A stretch of DNA of 64,000 bases, taken from Cordilura impudica. Taxonomy: Eukaryota; Arthropoda; Insecta; Diptera; Scathophagidae. The stretch covers positions 196,303,526-196,367,525 of the forward strand of contig OY821521.1 of NCBI GenBank assembly GCA_963682025.1, in the 5' to 3' direction. Under the pieces are notes generated by a model. It searched no databases. It had not been told where the DNA came from and was given only the letters and a program-made list of their open reading frames with translations. The position numbers and the translations under genes were made by a program. Shown one piece after another: positions 13,001-27,900 of the stretch; position 1 is the first letter of the stretch; the number at the start of each line of letters is the position of its first letter.

Positions 13001-16000
13001 CGAATCCCAAAAAAGTCTTTTGCATAAAAAATTTTTTTATATAAGTTTTATTTACATTATCAAAAGTATTTTTATTAAATAAATATACTAAAAAAGTAAA
13101 AATTACAGAAAACTCATTATTTCATTTCTATAATATTAATAGGCTAGGCGATTTCTTGTGACTGATGTTTTGTTCTACCGTTTTATCCCGATTTTGACCA
13201 AACATATATTATTTGAAAGGTATTTCTTTTTAGCCATTTGCAAATTTACAGATTTTTAAATTTTTTACTTTATTTTTAGTAAATTGCATATAAAGTTGCT
13301 ACTAACACATACATAAAATTATACATAGCTATGTGTGTGTTTATTAAATTTGTTAATGTGTTTGTAATAAAAATGAGTTTGTTTTTTGTGTTAATTTGTG
13401 AATTGGCTATAATTGATTAGCATACTTTTAGGGTATTTATTTAATGAAAAAATAAAGTTTCCTAGAATTTGCGCTCGAATTTCGAGGGCTGGAATCTGCT
13501 AGTTATATAAATTCTACACCGACTACATATATTGTTTATCGTATTTTTTTAAAAATTTTACCGTAAAACAACATATGTATGTATAATGATGATGAATAAA
13601 AACAAATATCTATAAACATGAATCTTTACAAAAGCAACATGTTACTTCTTAACTCAAATTTGTTTTCACTATAATCAGACCGGTGTGCACATCCTCATAT
13701 TATATGGTCCTTGCCATTTTTAAAGACTGAGCACCAACTAGATAGAAAAAGTGAAACGAGTGACTACATACAATATATTATATGGTTCTTGCCATTACCC
13801 CCAGCACTCATATCCCTCTCGTCTCTGCTTGTTTCCAAAATTCTTCATTTGTAGAACTGTGCTATAATATGATCATGCCATAAACACATGTACTACGAGT
13901 AAAATTTGAAAAAAAAAATGTTTATACTAGAATTTTCAATTTCTAACCACAACCACCGCCCACTTAAATAATAAATAAGTTGATAATATATAAATGATAT
14001 TTTTTCCATGTAAAAGTTTCTAATTGATCACACAACAACAAGAATTCAAATGACTATTTAATCACTATTTACAAAAAAAATAAAAAATAATAATAATAAA
14101 ATATTCAATATGGGGTTAACTTAGTTCAGAAATAAATGAACTGCTTTTTGAAAGTAATGAATGGTTGTAAAATATATAATTTGTTTATAAAATTACATAG
14201 TTAGTAACTATGTAATATGCTGAGTTACTTAATTGTCGTAATAGGTGGAATATTTTTATTACAACGTTTATAAGATGTCATATACATCTAGAATAAAAAA
14301 AAAACGAAATTACCACACGTGAAATAAATTTGCAAGGCCTACGGCTTATACTTCATATTAATTATCGGGTTGTACCGGAAAATAGATTTTATTAAACAAT
14401 TAAACAATTTTATTTAGTCATGACTTACGTCAATTTATTCCTCTCTATTAAATTGTTCTGGAAATTTTTTTTTTAAAACTAATTAGTTTGAAAGAGTCAT
14501 AGAAAACAGATTCATTGAGGCTACCGAATTTATGACCAACTAAATTACGATGAAGGTAATAGTCGAATTTCAATTTGATTTGGTATTAAAATTCCGTAGC
14601 CTTAACAGTAAATATTTTATCACAATAGAAAATGTTAAGCTGCTAGAAAATTTCTATTGCTACAATCGAAAATACAATTGTTGAAATTTAAAACAATTCG
14701 GTTGGCGATTTTGTTTTCTCCGCGTACAAAATATTTATAAAAATGCCATTTCTTTTAATAATTCTTATATGCTTGCAAATTTTTCGTTTTCGAGATTTTG
14801 CGTTTTTACGATTTTGCGTTTTGTCATTATGCTATTTTGCGATTTTGCATTTAGGTGATCTTTCCTCTTCGCGATTTTTAGATTTTATGTATTTACTATT
14901 TTGCGCTTTTCGCAATATTGCATTTTTTGTGAATTTACTTTTATTAAAAATTATTATTTTTAATATTTCATATAAATGTTTCACGTTTTTGCGCTTTTGT
15001 AATTTTGCGTTTTGACGATTTTGTGACTTTGTGATTTTACGTATTTGCGCTTTTGCGTTTTTGCGTTTTTCCGATTTGCTTCAAATAAGCAAAAACAATT
15101 GACCTCGAGCCGGAATAACTTCAAACACAATAATTAACTGATAAAGATCGGAAATAAGATCTTATGATTTTTATTTTTAATAATAATATAAAAAATTATT
15201 TTTTTTATTTGAAAAAATTTTAAAAAAATTATTGCAGTAAAATAATTTTGTAATTAAATTTTAAAAGAAAAAATTTCAGCAATAATTTATATTTATTGAA
15301 AATGTTTTAAATTACATTTTGAATAATTCTTGTTGTTGTAGTTATTTTGCGCAAATTCATTATATTTCATAAGATTTAGAAATAGCTTTTCAATTAAAAA
15401 AAAATTTACTGAATCTCAAAGAAAATTTGTAAACTATTTCGTAGTCGATTTTTAATATTTTGTTTTTAAATTTCTTAATGTAACACAAATTGTATTCGTT
15501 TTTTTAAATTAAAAATATATTATTTTGTTTTTTTTTTTTTGTATCTGGATCACCCAGTCGATCAATAGTTTTTCTTTTAGATTAAAAAAAAAAATTATTT
15601 TTCTATAAAAATTTTACAATTTAAAAAAAAAAGAATTTTTCTGAAAAAATTTTTTCCTACAAAAATTTTACAATTTTTCTAAATAAATTTAAATGGTAGT
15701 TTTTCTTATAAATATAAAAAAAAATTTGAATTTTTCTATACAAATTTTATAATTGAAAAAAAACTAGAATTTTTCTAAAAAAGTTTTATAATTTTCCTAC
15801 AAAAATTTTACAATTTTTCTAAATAAATTTTACAATTTTTTCTTCATACTTTCTTTACTTAACTTATTTATTATTTCAATAAATTTTGAATTTTTCTGTA
15901 AAAATTCCGAATTTTTCTATAAAAATTTTACAATTTTTCTTTAAAAATTTTACAATTTTTCTTTAAAAATTTTACAATTTAACTAAAAAAAATTTAGAAT

Positions 16001-19000
16001 TTTTCTAAAAATGTTTTATAATTTTCCTAAATTTTTTTTATAATTTTCCTAAAAAAATTTTACAATTTGTACTTCTAATTTTCTTTACTTAACTTATTTT
16101 AGTAATTTAAAATTGAACTATGTGATACTTTTTCTAACTGTATTTTTCGTTGGTAGTTTTTCTTTTTAATTAAAAAAAATTTTTTTTTGAATTTTTATTA
16201 ATCATTTATTCTTTTTTCTAAAAATGTTTGTTTCAAAACAATTTTATTTCCTTTAAAATTATGTATACGAAGTTGAATGATGATGACAACATGTTGCTAC
16301 AACATAAATTTATAAACATTGCTGTAATATCAAAAAACAAAATCGTTTATTTTTACTGTGTTGTCGTCGTAATGAAATAAATAAGAATGATTTATTAGTT
16401 TTTATTAATTAATTCGTTGCTACATGAAAATTATGACTTAATGATTTCGTTTTTCAAATTTCTTGGTAATTTGTTAAAAGTTTTAAAAAATATTTCACAC
16501 TTCAATTGGTTATGGTAACCAAAATTCTATATATCTTACGATAATTGTTAAAATATCCCTAAAACAAATAAATTGAATTTAAGCATAACCTTTTCTTCAA
16601 ACATTATTTTAATATTTTCCGTTCCTGGTTAAAGCAAAAAAAAAAAAATTAATAACTTTTTGAAAAAAATGTGTTAAGGTATTTGCTTTTATTAAAGTAA
16701 AGTAAAGAAGTTTTAATAAAAAAAGTTTAATTAAAGAGAAAAAAACAATTGAAGTAAAAACAATTCAAAACAAAAGAAAAAAAATCTAAAATTTAAATAA
16801 ATGAGTTAAGGTTTTTGCTTTAATTAAAGAAAAGTAAAGAAAAGTAGGAGAAAAAATTTAAAAGCGTCTTAAGTAAACAGTTTTTTAATAAAAAAAAGTT
16901 TAATAAAAAAGTTTTAATTAAAGAAAAAAAAATTTTTTTTTTAAATATAACCCAATTTGTTTCCTTTTTTTTAATTAATTGTATTATGTTTTGTTTTTTG
17001 TATTTTAACTGGATCATCCAATCCATTAATACAAAAAAATATATAATTTTTTATCGATTAAATGATAACTTCATTGTCAACATTAACATATGCAACAATT
17101 AAGTGTTTCAGTGATTACTTTTTGTTTAAAGCGGTCGGAGGGGGGGTTGGTTGGTACATGAAATTTTGTTTTTATTTAAAAAAAAAACTTAAATTATTGC
17201 GAAGAACATTTTCAAAATATTTTTTATAATAAGCTCTCTCTGCCTTGTGTAATAATAAATATTAAGATATAATTATTTACACAATCGATCGATGATAATT
17301 AAATTAACATTCGAACAAAACAACATTCAAGTACATAAGGACTTGTGTTAATGAATAAACTCATAAATGCAAATGGTAAAAAAAAAAACAAAACAACAAA
17401 CTAAAGTAAGGAAGGAATGATATACATAAATAAAATTAAATTTATATTATGTACACAACTAAATGCTTATACTTATAATGAACGACGAGTATGTATTAAA
17501 AAAAAAATGAAGAAAAAGAAACAAATTATACGTGTTTGCGATATCCAGAGCTGTGTCCGTGTTCTTTTTATTTATATTAATATTTCTTTGCTTTGTATCT
17601 AGTATATAAAATATTCTACTTATGAAGCTACATACATACAATGTATATACATCAGTATGTATGAAAATGGTAGGTGTGGTATAATGTGGTTTAAAAAAAA
17701 TATAATAAAATTTGTGAAATGTTGTTTTGTATTTCATTTTGTATGCCATAAAATGTGAACAGAAAATAAACGACTTTAAATCGATGTGCAAATTTGTTAA
17801 CTAAACAACATTATGTGAATATATAATATAATTGTATATATACATGCATGTATATATATGTTTGCATACAAGTTATGATTATATACATATTTATATACAT
17901 GATTTTTGAAGTTTAAGTTATTTTGTTTGTACACAAATAATGAAAACTACGTTTTAATATGAATTTTTTAATTTAATAAACAAAAAAATATAGTAATTTA
18001 ATTAATTCATTGTGTCAACATTCATTTTAACCAGAATATATTAATTAAGGGAACTCTTTGGAAAAATAGATACAAAGTACAAAATTATTTGTTAAAAATA
18101 AACACACGCCCTTAAATACAACGTTTTCTTAATGTTTTAATTTAAATGTAATTATAGATTAATGTCGTACAACCACCTCTCGCCAATATTGATGGTTTTG
18201 TGTAAAAATTCTTTTATTCAAGTTCATTAACATTGTAATGTACTTGAATAAAAGTATAAAGTGTAAAGTATTAAAAACAATTTTAAAAATAAATTCTTAA
18301 AAAAAAACTTTATTCAGTATTAGGATAATAGGATAAGGAACTATCCAAATCTACAATGAGTTTATTTGTTTTGGAAAGTCATTCAATGAACAAAGTTTGC
18401 ATCAAAGAACTCAGGACATAAATATTAAGGAATTAATTCTTTTTTATTTTAATTCACAAATAGATCACTAAATAATGTTTAACTCACTTAAAAAAATTAA
18501 ACAAATCATAATAAATCAAAGTTACAACAATGTTTATAAGCATCTTTTTGGGCAACATGTAGCAATGAAGTAGTAATAACCAGCCAGGAACAAAGCAAAT
18601 GTTGATAAACCATGTCTAATGGCAGTGGCCAATGTTAATGTTGCAGACAAAGCTTATTTAACTATAATTTATTAATCGTACGAGAAATATTGTAGATGAA
18701 AAATTATATAATATGAACAAATTTCACGACAATATTTAGTAGAAAAATGCCGCCAATTGAAAAATAAAATGTAAAACAGTTTGTTTTCGGAATTTGCAAA
18801 AAAAAAAAATAATCTCTAGTTGATGGTAAAAACAACTAAAAAATCGTTCTTACTGATGTGTCCTTGGTTTTTTTTTTATTATTGCAGCAATGTTTATAAA
18901 CTTCTTTTATAGCAACATCTTGTATATACCAGCATCATTCAACTTCATATACATAATTTTAATGAAAATAGAATTGTATTGAAACAAACATTATTAGAAC

Positions 19001-22000
19001 AAGATTAAATGAATAAAAAAAATTTTAATTTTCCATTATAAAATTTCTAGAATTTTTTTAGAATTTAGAAAAATAATGAAATAGTTCAATTTTAAATAAC
19101 TGAAATAAGCAAACGACACTAAAAAAATCGGTTAAATAAAGAAAATTTATTTTGAATAACTGTTGAAAAAGTTAAAATAAAGTTAAATACAATATGAAAT
19201 ATTTTATCATTGTAACTCATTAAAAATATGCCTGAAGATGCCATAGCGATATATAGAATAAACAAGAAAAAGTGTTGAATTCGGCTGCAGTGAATTTTTG
19301 ATATCCTCCACCTGTCTTCTTAACACAATATTATAACAAATATTATCAACATTATGAGGCTAGGTTTCAAATTACATTGGCTAGATTTTTACAATGATGT
19401 TGAAAATTAATAAGAAATTAACAAAAATTTTAGATATAAATGTAAATACATACAATCACATTTTTGTTCGTCTGTTCATTAGCGATGCATGCACATTTTT
19501 TTGCTTGTTGTTGTTCAGATGTACAAAAAAAAAACAACAAAAGCAATAAGCAAACAAAAATGTGTATCCATGGCTGATACATATGTCACTATTTTCCGTT
19601 TTTTGGAGTATCTTTATATTTTCATACGTCTTTCCTCACCTTTTTGGTCTAGATAACCAAATTGAACAGCAAATTGCTGAAGATTGAGACGATCATTTAA
19701 AGACTAAGTAATGCTACCCACTCGACCTATTGCGGGCAGAAGAATGTTTTCACCAGGCAGACAGACAGATAGACGGATATCGCCAAATCCACTTCTCCTT
19801 TTATAAGGATCAAGAAATAGCTTACGAGGTTTCCGGAATTTATTCGATGAGTTGCAAACGGATTTACAAACTGAGGTATAAAGTAAAATATTTATTTTAT
19901 AAAAATTAAAAAAAATATTTCTCGACAACAAGTGCATTTTTGTTTTTTCAATGTTTATTCAAGACTATAATTTATACAACAAAAATAAATTGCCTCGGCG
20001 TCATTTGGACATTATTTACAAATCCTCAACTTTATATTAACAAAGAAAATATTAAGTTATTGCAATAATACTATAATATAATTTATATTAAAATAATGCT
20101 ATTTAATGATATATAATTATATATATATGTAATTATATATAATTATATATATTTAATTATATATAAAAGAAGCGTTTCTAAATCAAGGGTCAAATATTCT
20201 TTCACTCTATTCTTAAAGACAGAAACTCTTTCTCTATTTAATTATATATGAAAGAAGCGTTTCTAAATCAAGGATCAAATACTCTTTCACTCTTTTCTTA
20301 AAGACAGAAACTCTTTCTCTACTTCTTATATCTTGAGGAAGATTATTGAATTCAAAACTACCTGCATATATATTTTGTGTTCTTTGTAGCTATCTAAACT
20401 TGTTATTTTTTTCTTTCCATTTATAATCGGCAAATAGTTTGTGGCTGTGTATCAATGCTTGATATAAGTTTTGTTTTTCTATTAAATTTATTTTTAAATT
20501 TGCAAAGAAATCCGAGACCAGAGGCTATTTCCATTTGAAATTAAAAATTCTTTCTTTGAACTACAAACTATTAACGTAAAAATTTTTGTTGTATAACTAC
20601 AACTAAAACAGTAAGGGAAGTTTTTCCGTTGTGAAAAAAAAATACCTGTGGCGACCTGCATAAGCTGCCAACATAACAACGCCGTAAAAAGATTAACATT
20701 GGCATTGACCTGTGATTGACACTTGTTATATATAGAAATATTAATTGAAATAAAACAAAAGTAAATAAAACATTCATTATTTAATATATTTAAAAGCATT
20801 ATTTATTATCCATATTAGTGGGTTTGTACAATACCCAAAACAGCAGTCGGCGGTAAGAATTGTTAATTTTATTCTTTAATTTTTGTGTATATACTCTAGT
20901 TTTGTATAGTTTATTAGAAGTTTTCTACTCTTAATTGTTTAAAAAAATAAAACTCTCTTTTTTTTTTTGGTTAAGTGAAACTAATAAATCAATAACATTA
21001 TATTACAATTTACATTTTATTTTCGAAATAATTTATTTTTTCAACAATTTCCATAACCACCAACATATGTTCCTTGTTCACAAAATTTTTTAAAAATATG
21101 GCAACATTAGAAAGAGAAAGAGAGTTGAAAAATTAGTGTATGAGAGACTCCGCAATGACAATAAAATAATTTTTTTTTTCAGTAAGGTAACGCTGTGCTT
21201 TTTGTATATGTTTCTGCTTGGAGTGTATTAAATATTTACTAAATATCCATTGAAATCAATAAATTTACAATAAAATGGTAACGAATTGTACCTAGTTGCA
21301 GATTTTTGATAATTTTGCTTTAAATGCATATTTTTTCATATTTACATAAAAATGCTTACTTCTTGAACTTTTTCCTTAAAAAAAACACTGATTTTAGTGT
21401 TCATTTATTAGTGAATTTCTGAAGATAATTAAAATATATTATTGAGAAGAAATGAAGTATGACTTTTCCAAGCATTTTATTAGGTTTTTTTTTTAAAAAT
21501 TTTCTCTCAAAAAATGAATCAGGGTTATTTTTCTCTAAAAAAAACCAAAAAAAAAAAATGTTTTTGACTCCAAAAAAAAGTTGTGGAGGGATTAAAAATT
21601 TATCGTCACAGGGTCTACTCCAAAAAATGTATATGAAGGTATACAACTGATCGTTTTATAAATTGATTGATATGTTTAAATTAATTAATTTAAATATTTT
21701 CGTGTAATTTTATTTTTCTATAAAAATGTCGATTGTACGCAGAAAACAAATTGCAAACCAAATTGTTCTAAAGTTTAACAACTGAATTTTCGATTGCATC
21801 AACAGAAATATAGCAACTATCCATTTTCTATTGCGATAAAATATTTACTGTTAAGACAATAGAATTATTATTGCAATCAACTTAAAATTCGGCTATTAAC
21901 TTCATCGAATAAATGAATTTGGTAGTTGTAGTGAATCTGTTTCCGTGTGTATTTGTCAACAACATCGTGTAGGGTACATGTATATGTATGTAAATATTCG

Positions 22001-24824
22001 TCACAGACATATTTAACACCTTAATAAATAAAAAATAGTATTTGCTTTGTATTCAAAAAATATGTATATGTATGTATGTATATATACTACATATGTATGT
22101 AAACAAATATTTAATTTTTTTCTTAAATTTTATTTCATAATCCATTTTTAATTAGTAAAAAAAAAATAATTTTGTTTCCTAAAAATGTTTTTCCTTGAAG
22201 CAGTTTTTTATGTAGGGTAAACAAATATTCGCCACAGTTTAAAATAAACCATTTTAAGGTCTGCTCTAAATAAAGAAAAAAGCGTGCCAGCAAAATGTAT
22301 CCGTACAATTTGTATGAATAAGGCTCCCTAAACTAAACGAACGTTTTAACAAATTGCAATGTTGAAATATTTCCAACTTTGACATTGCCATGGCAGAGAA
22401 TCAAAGAAAAAAAAAACACTTAAACAAATAACAGAAACAAAACATAATACAATTGAAATTAGAAAATAAAAATTAATTAAATTAAATAATAATAATGGAA
22501 GCAGAAATAAGTGAATTGAGGGAAAGAGGGAAACCAGAATACGAGAATCCACTTTAATCTTTTTTGTTTATCCATATACCTACAGCCACCGGTATTTATT
22601 ATTGAAACAAAGATACCAAAAATAAGAGGAAAAACGTCATCATGATCACTCGATGAACGCGTGCTTCTAGACATGTAACATTTAACGTTGATTTTATATT
22701 TTATAAACTCGAAAAAAAAAATAAAAAAAAAAAAACAAACACAAACGATATTACTACATAAATACTTAAGTATTTTCTTGAATGTATAAATGTGTGTATG
22801 TATTTATGTACATATGTATGTACTACATTTAATTGAATAAATTATTCTACTAATTCAAAACAATCCATCAAGATATATTGTGCATAGATATTCGTATGTA
22901 TTGTAAATAAAACATTAAAAACCAACAAAAAAAATCTAAGAATAACAATAATAAACCTGGAAGTAAACAGTTTGGAAAAATACACAGAAGTTGTTTTTGT
23001 GTAGCTTAATTTGAAGTAAGACTTAATGGTGGCTGTTTGTTATTTTCCATACTTATGTACATATGTATGTATGGATGTTGTACCCCCCTCCTCCACATCA
23101 CTATTAATATCTTTAACACCATGCACATTATCTCAATGAAAACAAACGTGAGCAAACTATGTATGTTCAAAGTCCAATTTTTGTTTGGGTCGCGGTCCAA
23201 AGTCCAATTTCAAAATGTAGTGAGCTCCTATATATGTACTCACATTTTGGGGTCTCCGACAATAGTAACAAACATGTTTCTCTTTTTTTTTTTTGCTGTG
23301 AGACCAAACAAAACAAGATGTTCGTTTACAAACATACATGTGAACATTGTATTCTGAGTTTCAATTGCAATATACGCTCATTAACACTCTTTGGGTCTTT
23401 GCAATAATGTTAATTCACCTGAAGCTTAAATACCACAGCTCTTTTAAATACTCTTTGTTGACTTGATGTTCTTGTTTGAGGTAATTATGATAAATCGTAA
23501 AAATATACTCTTAGTTTACAGAAGTGCACGAATTGCACCTCGCAAATAGATAAGAGTAGAGAATAATTTGTATTGTTAAATTTCCTCAAAATCCCCTAAA
23601 TATTTTGATGATATCTAAAATTTCGTCAAGTAATACTTTTTAATACTTTTTAATACTTTTTAATACTTTTTAATACAAAAAAAAACTAAAAAATTTAGAT
23701 ACATAATATGTTGCAATACAAGATTTTCTTATAGTTTTTTGTTAATTTGTCAAAATTATTACTTATCACATCGGTTTTGAACTAAATATATGTATTCAGG
23801 AATCAGACTTCAGCTAAAGCAATAGTGAAAGTTTTATATTCTATTTAACGACAATTCCTTCTTAGTTTCAGGGATCTGATCAGATATTGCTGAATATAAG
23901 AATTTCAAGATTCGAACTATTAAATTATTTGAACAACGTACAAAAAATATAATCCCTAAAAATTTATAATAAAGGTACATACATATATCAGTTAAACAAT
24001 TCATTAATAAAAATTATAAATTAGCACCAGCTTAGAAGTTATAGTAACACCCACAAAGATCATCATATAATGATGAAATTTGTAAAATCATATCGATATT
24101 TTGCAGCATTCAATATAATTTTACTGAAGACTCTTTTTATAACTAGTTGCATATTGCGCAACTAATAAATTTTTCCCACAAGTCAATTTTTGTTTGCAAA
24201 GTATCGATACGATTATTCTAGCAAGTAAGCATATTTTTATATTTTTATTCTGACCTAATTTAATTTTACTTGCTGTTCATTCATTTCCGCATACATTGTT
24301 TCTTTTTCATATGTTTATTTGTATCCAGTAATTTGACATAGTAATCAATATCGGTCATATGAAATTTGTCGATACATTAAAAAATTCTAAAGAGTTTTAT
24401 TGATTGCAACAATGTATACGGCCATACAAACTTTAATATTTGTTTATATATGCGGAAGCGATGAATGCTAGAATAGAACGTTTTTTATATTTGTTTATAC
24501 ATGCGGAAGCAGTGTACCAACCAAATGTATATGTGTGACATACAAATTGGTACACTGCATCGATTTGTAAAATCAGCAATACAATCAGTATTGGCTGACC
24601 AATATATATATTGTAGAACTATCTAGTGTTAAGTTAGTCTTACTTTGATACTGAAAAAATAAAGTACGATTCGATATAGAAAAGAACCAACGCGTGTTCT
24701 CCCTAAAATAAAAAGATTTGTTTTATTTTTCTATATCTAAATTGGCGACGAGGATGGGATAGATATTTCAATATCTAATCCCTAAAGTAAAATAAAAAAA
24801 AAGTAAAAAGAGTTCCTTTTTATA

Positions 24825-24856
<32 letters not shown>

Positions 24857-24918
24857 GTCATATCCTTGACAAAACATTTAAAAAAAAAAAAAAAAAAAGT
24901 CATATCCTTGACAAAACA

Positions 24919-24954
<36 letters not shown>

Positions 24955-27900
24955 ATATCCTTGACAAAACACTTTTAAAAAAAAAAAAAAGTCATATCCT
25001 TGAAAAGAAGATTTTTGAGTCAAATCTTAAAATTTTTTTTAAATAAATCAAAGTGACTGAATCAAATGATTAAAGTAAAAATAACAAAAATTAATCAAAA
25101 GTGACTAAATCAAATAAAAAAAAATAAAAAAATCAAAGTGATTGAATCAAATAATTAAAGAAATAAAACAAAAATTAAAATTAAATTAATTAGAAGCTAT
25201 AAATTTTAACACATTGTGAATACCTATAAAACAACCTACGGCATAAAGGACCAGCAACTACCATTAAGAAGGAAGTCTACATCATACAACCGGCCGTAAG
25301 AATATATTGTATTTATTATTATTGAATTCATTTTGTGTATTATATAGTTTTGAAAAATTTTTAGTTTCTCATAAGTGAAAGATTTTTGTACGTATTGCAT
25401 AGATTTTCGGTATTTTTGTACGATTAAAACTTATTCCTTTCGCGTGAATAAAACTTTTTTGTGTTTTAAAATTTGATTTTCTGAAGTAGGATTTTTCCTT
25501 CCCCTTTCCCTTAAAATACCAAATTTTTTTTCTTTTTCCTCTTCCCTTACTCCAAAATGGCAAACCCCCAACAAATTGCTTTGGACCCAATTAGGTATTT
25601 GAACAATCTGCCCCAGTTCAACGGCAACAGAAATGACCTAATGACATTCACGAAACTAGTAGACAGAGTATACCCCATACTCGCTTCATACGACGAATTG
25701 TCACAGTTGCTATTCTCAGACATAATTAAGAGTAGACTTGTTGGTAAGGCAAAGGAAATAATAGAAATAAATACACAGGTTCAGTCTTGGCAGGATATAA
25801 AGAGGGCTTTACAAAGTAACTTTGGCGAAAGAAAGAGTTGTGATGAGCTTTACGACGACCTAAGAGCGGTCACGTTTCAGACAAATACTGTGGACTTTTA
25901 TAATGATATAAAAAATAAATTGAGACGGTTGAATAATAAAAGTGTTATGGTTCTCGGTGAAGGAGAAGCCGCGAATCAAGTTTCCATAAATAATCAAAGA
26001 TCAGCTCTGCATATTTTCAAAAATAAGGTTCCAGAGCCGATGAAAACAATATTGGCATGTAGAAATCCGACATCATTAGAAACAGCTATGGACATTCTAT
26101 ACGAAAACGGATACGATCAAATGGGTAAAGACGGCCGTACATATCAGGGAAATACTAGACAAGCCAAAAGACACCAAAGTGATGGAAATACACCACAATC
26201 AAATAGGGATAATTATAATGGGAAATATCAGGGAAATAGAGAACGAGATAATGTTAGACAGAATAATGGGAATCAACAGGATTCACGACTTTTTTTTAGA
26301 AATAATACACAGGAATCTAGGTGGCAAAACGACCAGAACCATCGCCAACAACCACGACAACAATACTATCAACAACAGCAACAAAATATTTTTAGAAACA
26401 GTACACAACAACCACGACAACAATATTATCAACAACAGCAACAAAATATTCTTAGAGACAATACACAAGAATCACGATGGCATAATAATGGAAATTCCCA
26501 ACCCACACAACCAAGGTCCGAACCGATGGAAATAAATAACGCTGAAAATTTTCAGCAAGGAGCCTCAACGGAGGATTGCCATATATAACTGTTAAGACAA
26601 GGTTGGGTTGTCTCAAATTTATTGTAGATACTGGAGCCACACATTCGGTAATAAATCCAGGGATATGCCATTCAAAATGGAAAACAAATTCCCAACCTGT
26701 AATTTTAAAGACTCTGCAACACGTAATAAAATTAGAAGAAAAGGTATCCATCCCGCTTTTTGAGGAGCTGGGCAATACCAATAATAGGATTGAATTCTTT
26801 GTCTGTAAATTTCATACAAGATACGATGGATTGTTAGGTAACAATATTTTAAAAGAGCTAAAAGCAATAATAAATTTAAACAATGATTTGTTGATAATAG
26901 GAAATAAAAAAATACCTATGAATTACACGTTAGAAGATAAAGAATATTTTTTCAAAACAAACGGTATATATAATGTAGAATTAAATATTGATAAGAAAGA
27001 AGGATTAATATGTATACCTGAAACCTTGATAAATAATCAGGATATTGAAATCATGAAAGGAATATATGAGGCAGAAAACTTCAAAATAGATGCTGCCATA
27101 AAAGTAAGTGGAAATACCCCAAGGAATGTAAAACTAAGTACCCAAAAAACCGATAATGTAACTAGTGAAAATTTTTGCGTCCATAATATTGGAGATGAGA
27201 TCTCTAAAGTCTCACTCTTGGAACAGATAAGGACCGATCACTTAAACAGTGAAGAAAGAGGAAAACTCTTGCAGCTTATAAATAAATTTAAGAAAATATT
27301 TTATACAGAAGATAACGATTTAACATTTACTAACGCAATAAAACATGAAATACGTACAACTAACAACATTCCGATTGCTGCGAAAACATATCGCTATCCC
27401 TATGTTCATAAAGACGAGGTGAAAAAGCAAATTAAGGAAATGTTAGATAAAAAAATAATAAGACCTAGTCACTCACCATATTCAGCACCCGTTTGGATTG
27501 TTCCAAAGAAAATGGATGCCAGCGGAAGAAGAAAATGGAGATTGGTTATTGATTGTCGGAAACTGAACGAAATCACGATTGACGATAAATATCCAATCCC
27601 CAATATTGACGAAATCCTGGAAAAACTGGGTAGATGTCAATATTTTACAACACTAGATCTTGCTAAAGGATTTCATCAAATTGAAATTCATGATAAGGAT
27701 ATAGCTAAAACTGCTTTCAGTGTGGAAGGAGGTCACTACGAGTTTCTTCGTATGCCTTTCGGACTGAGGACAGCCCCGGCTACATTTCAACGTTTAATGA
27801 ATAATGTTCTGGGAGACTTAATTAATAAGATCTGCCTGGTGTACTTAGATGATATCATAATATTTTCTACTTCGTTGCAAGAACATTTAGAGTCATTAAC

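Noticed and set aside
14743..15015. 90-residue hydrophobic ORF
   Set aside because: It is a translation of the GCGATTTTGC minisatellite.
23037..23407. Overlapping ORFs of 82 and 106 residues near 23.2 kb
   Set aside because: Low complexity, overlapping in several frames and no domain; I see no splice or start support.
24820..25023. Phe-rich minus-strand ORF
   Set aside because: Produced by poly-A runs in the retroelement leader.
26179..26535. 118-residue plus-strand ORF inside gag
   Set aside because: Frame shadow of the Gln/Asn-rich gag repeat.
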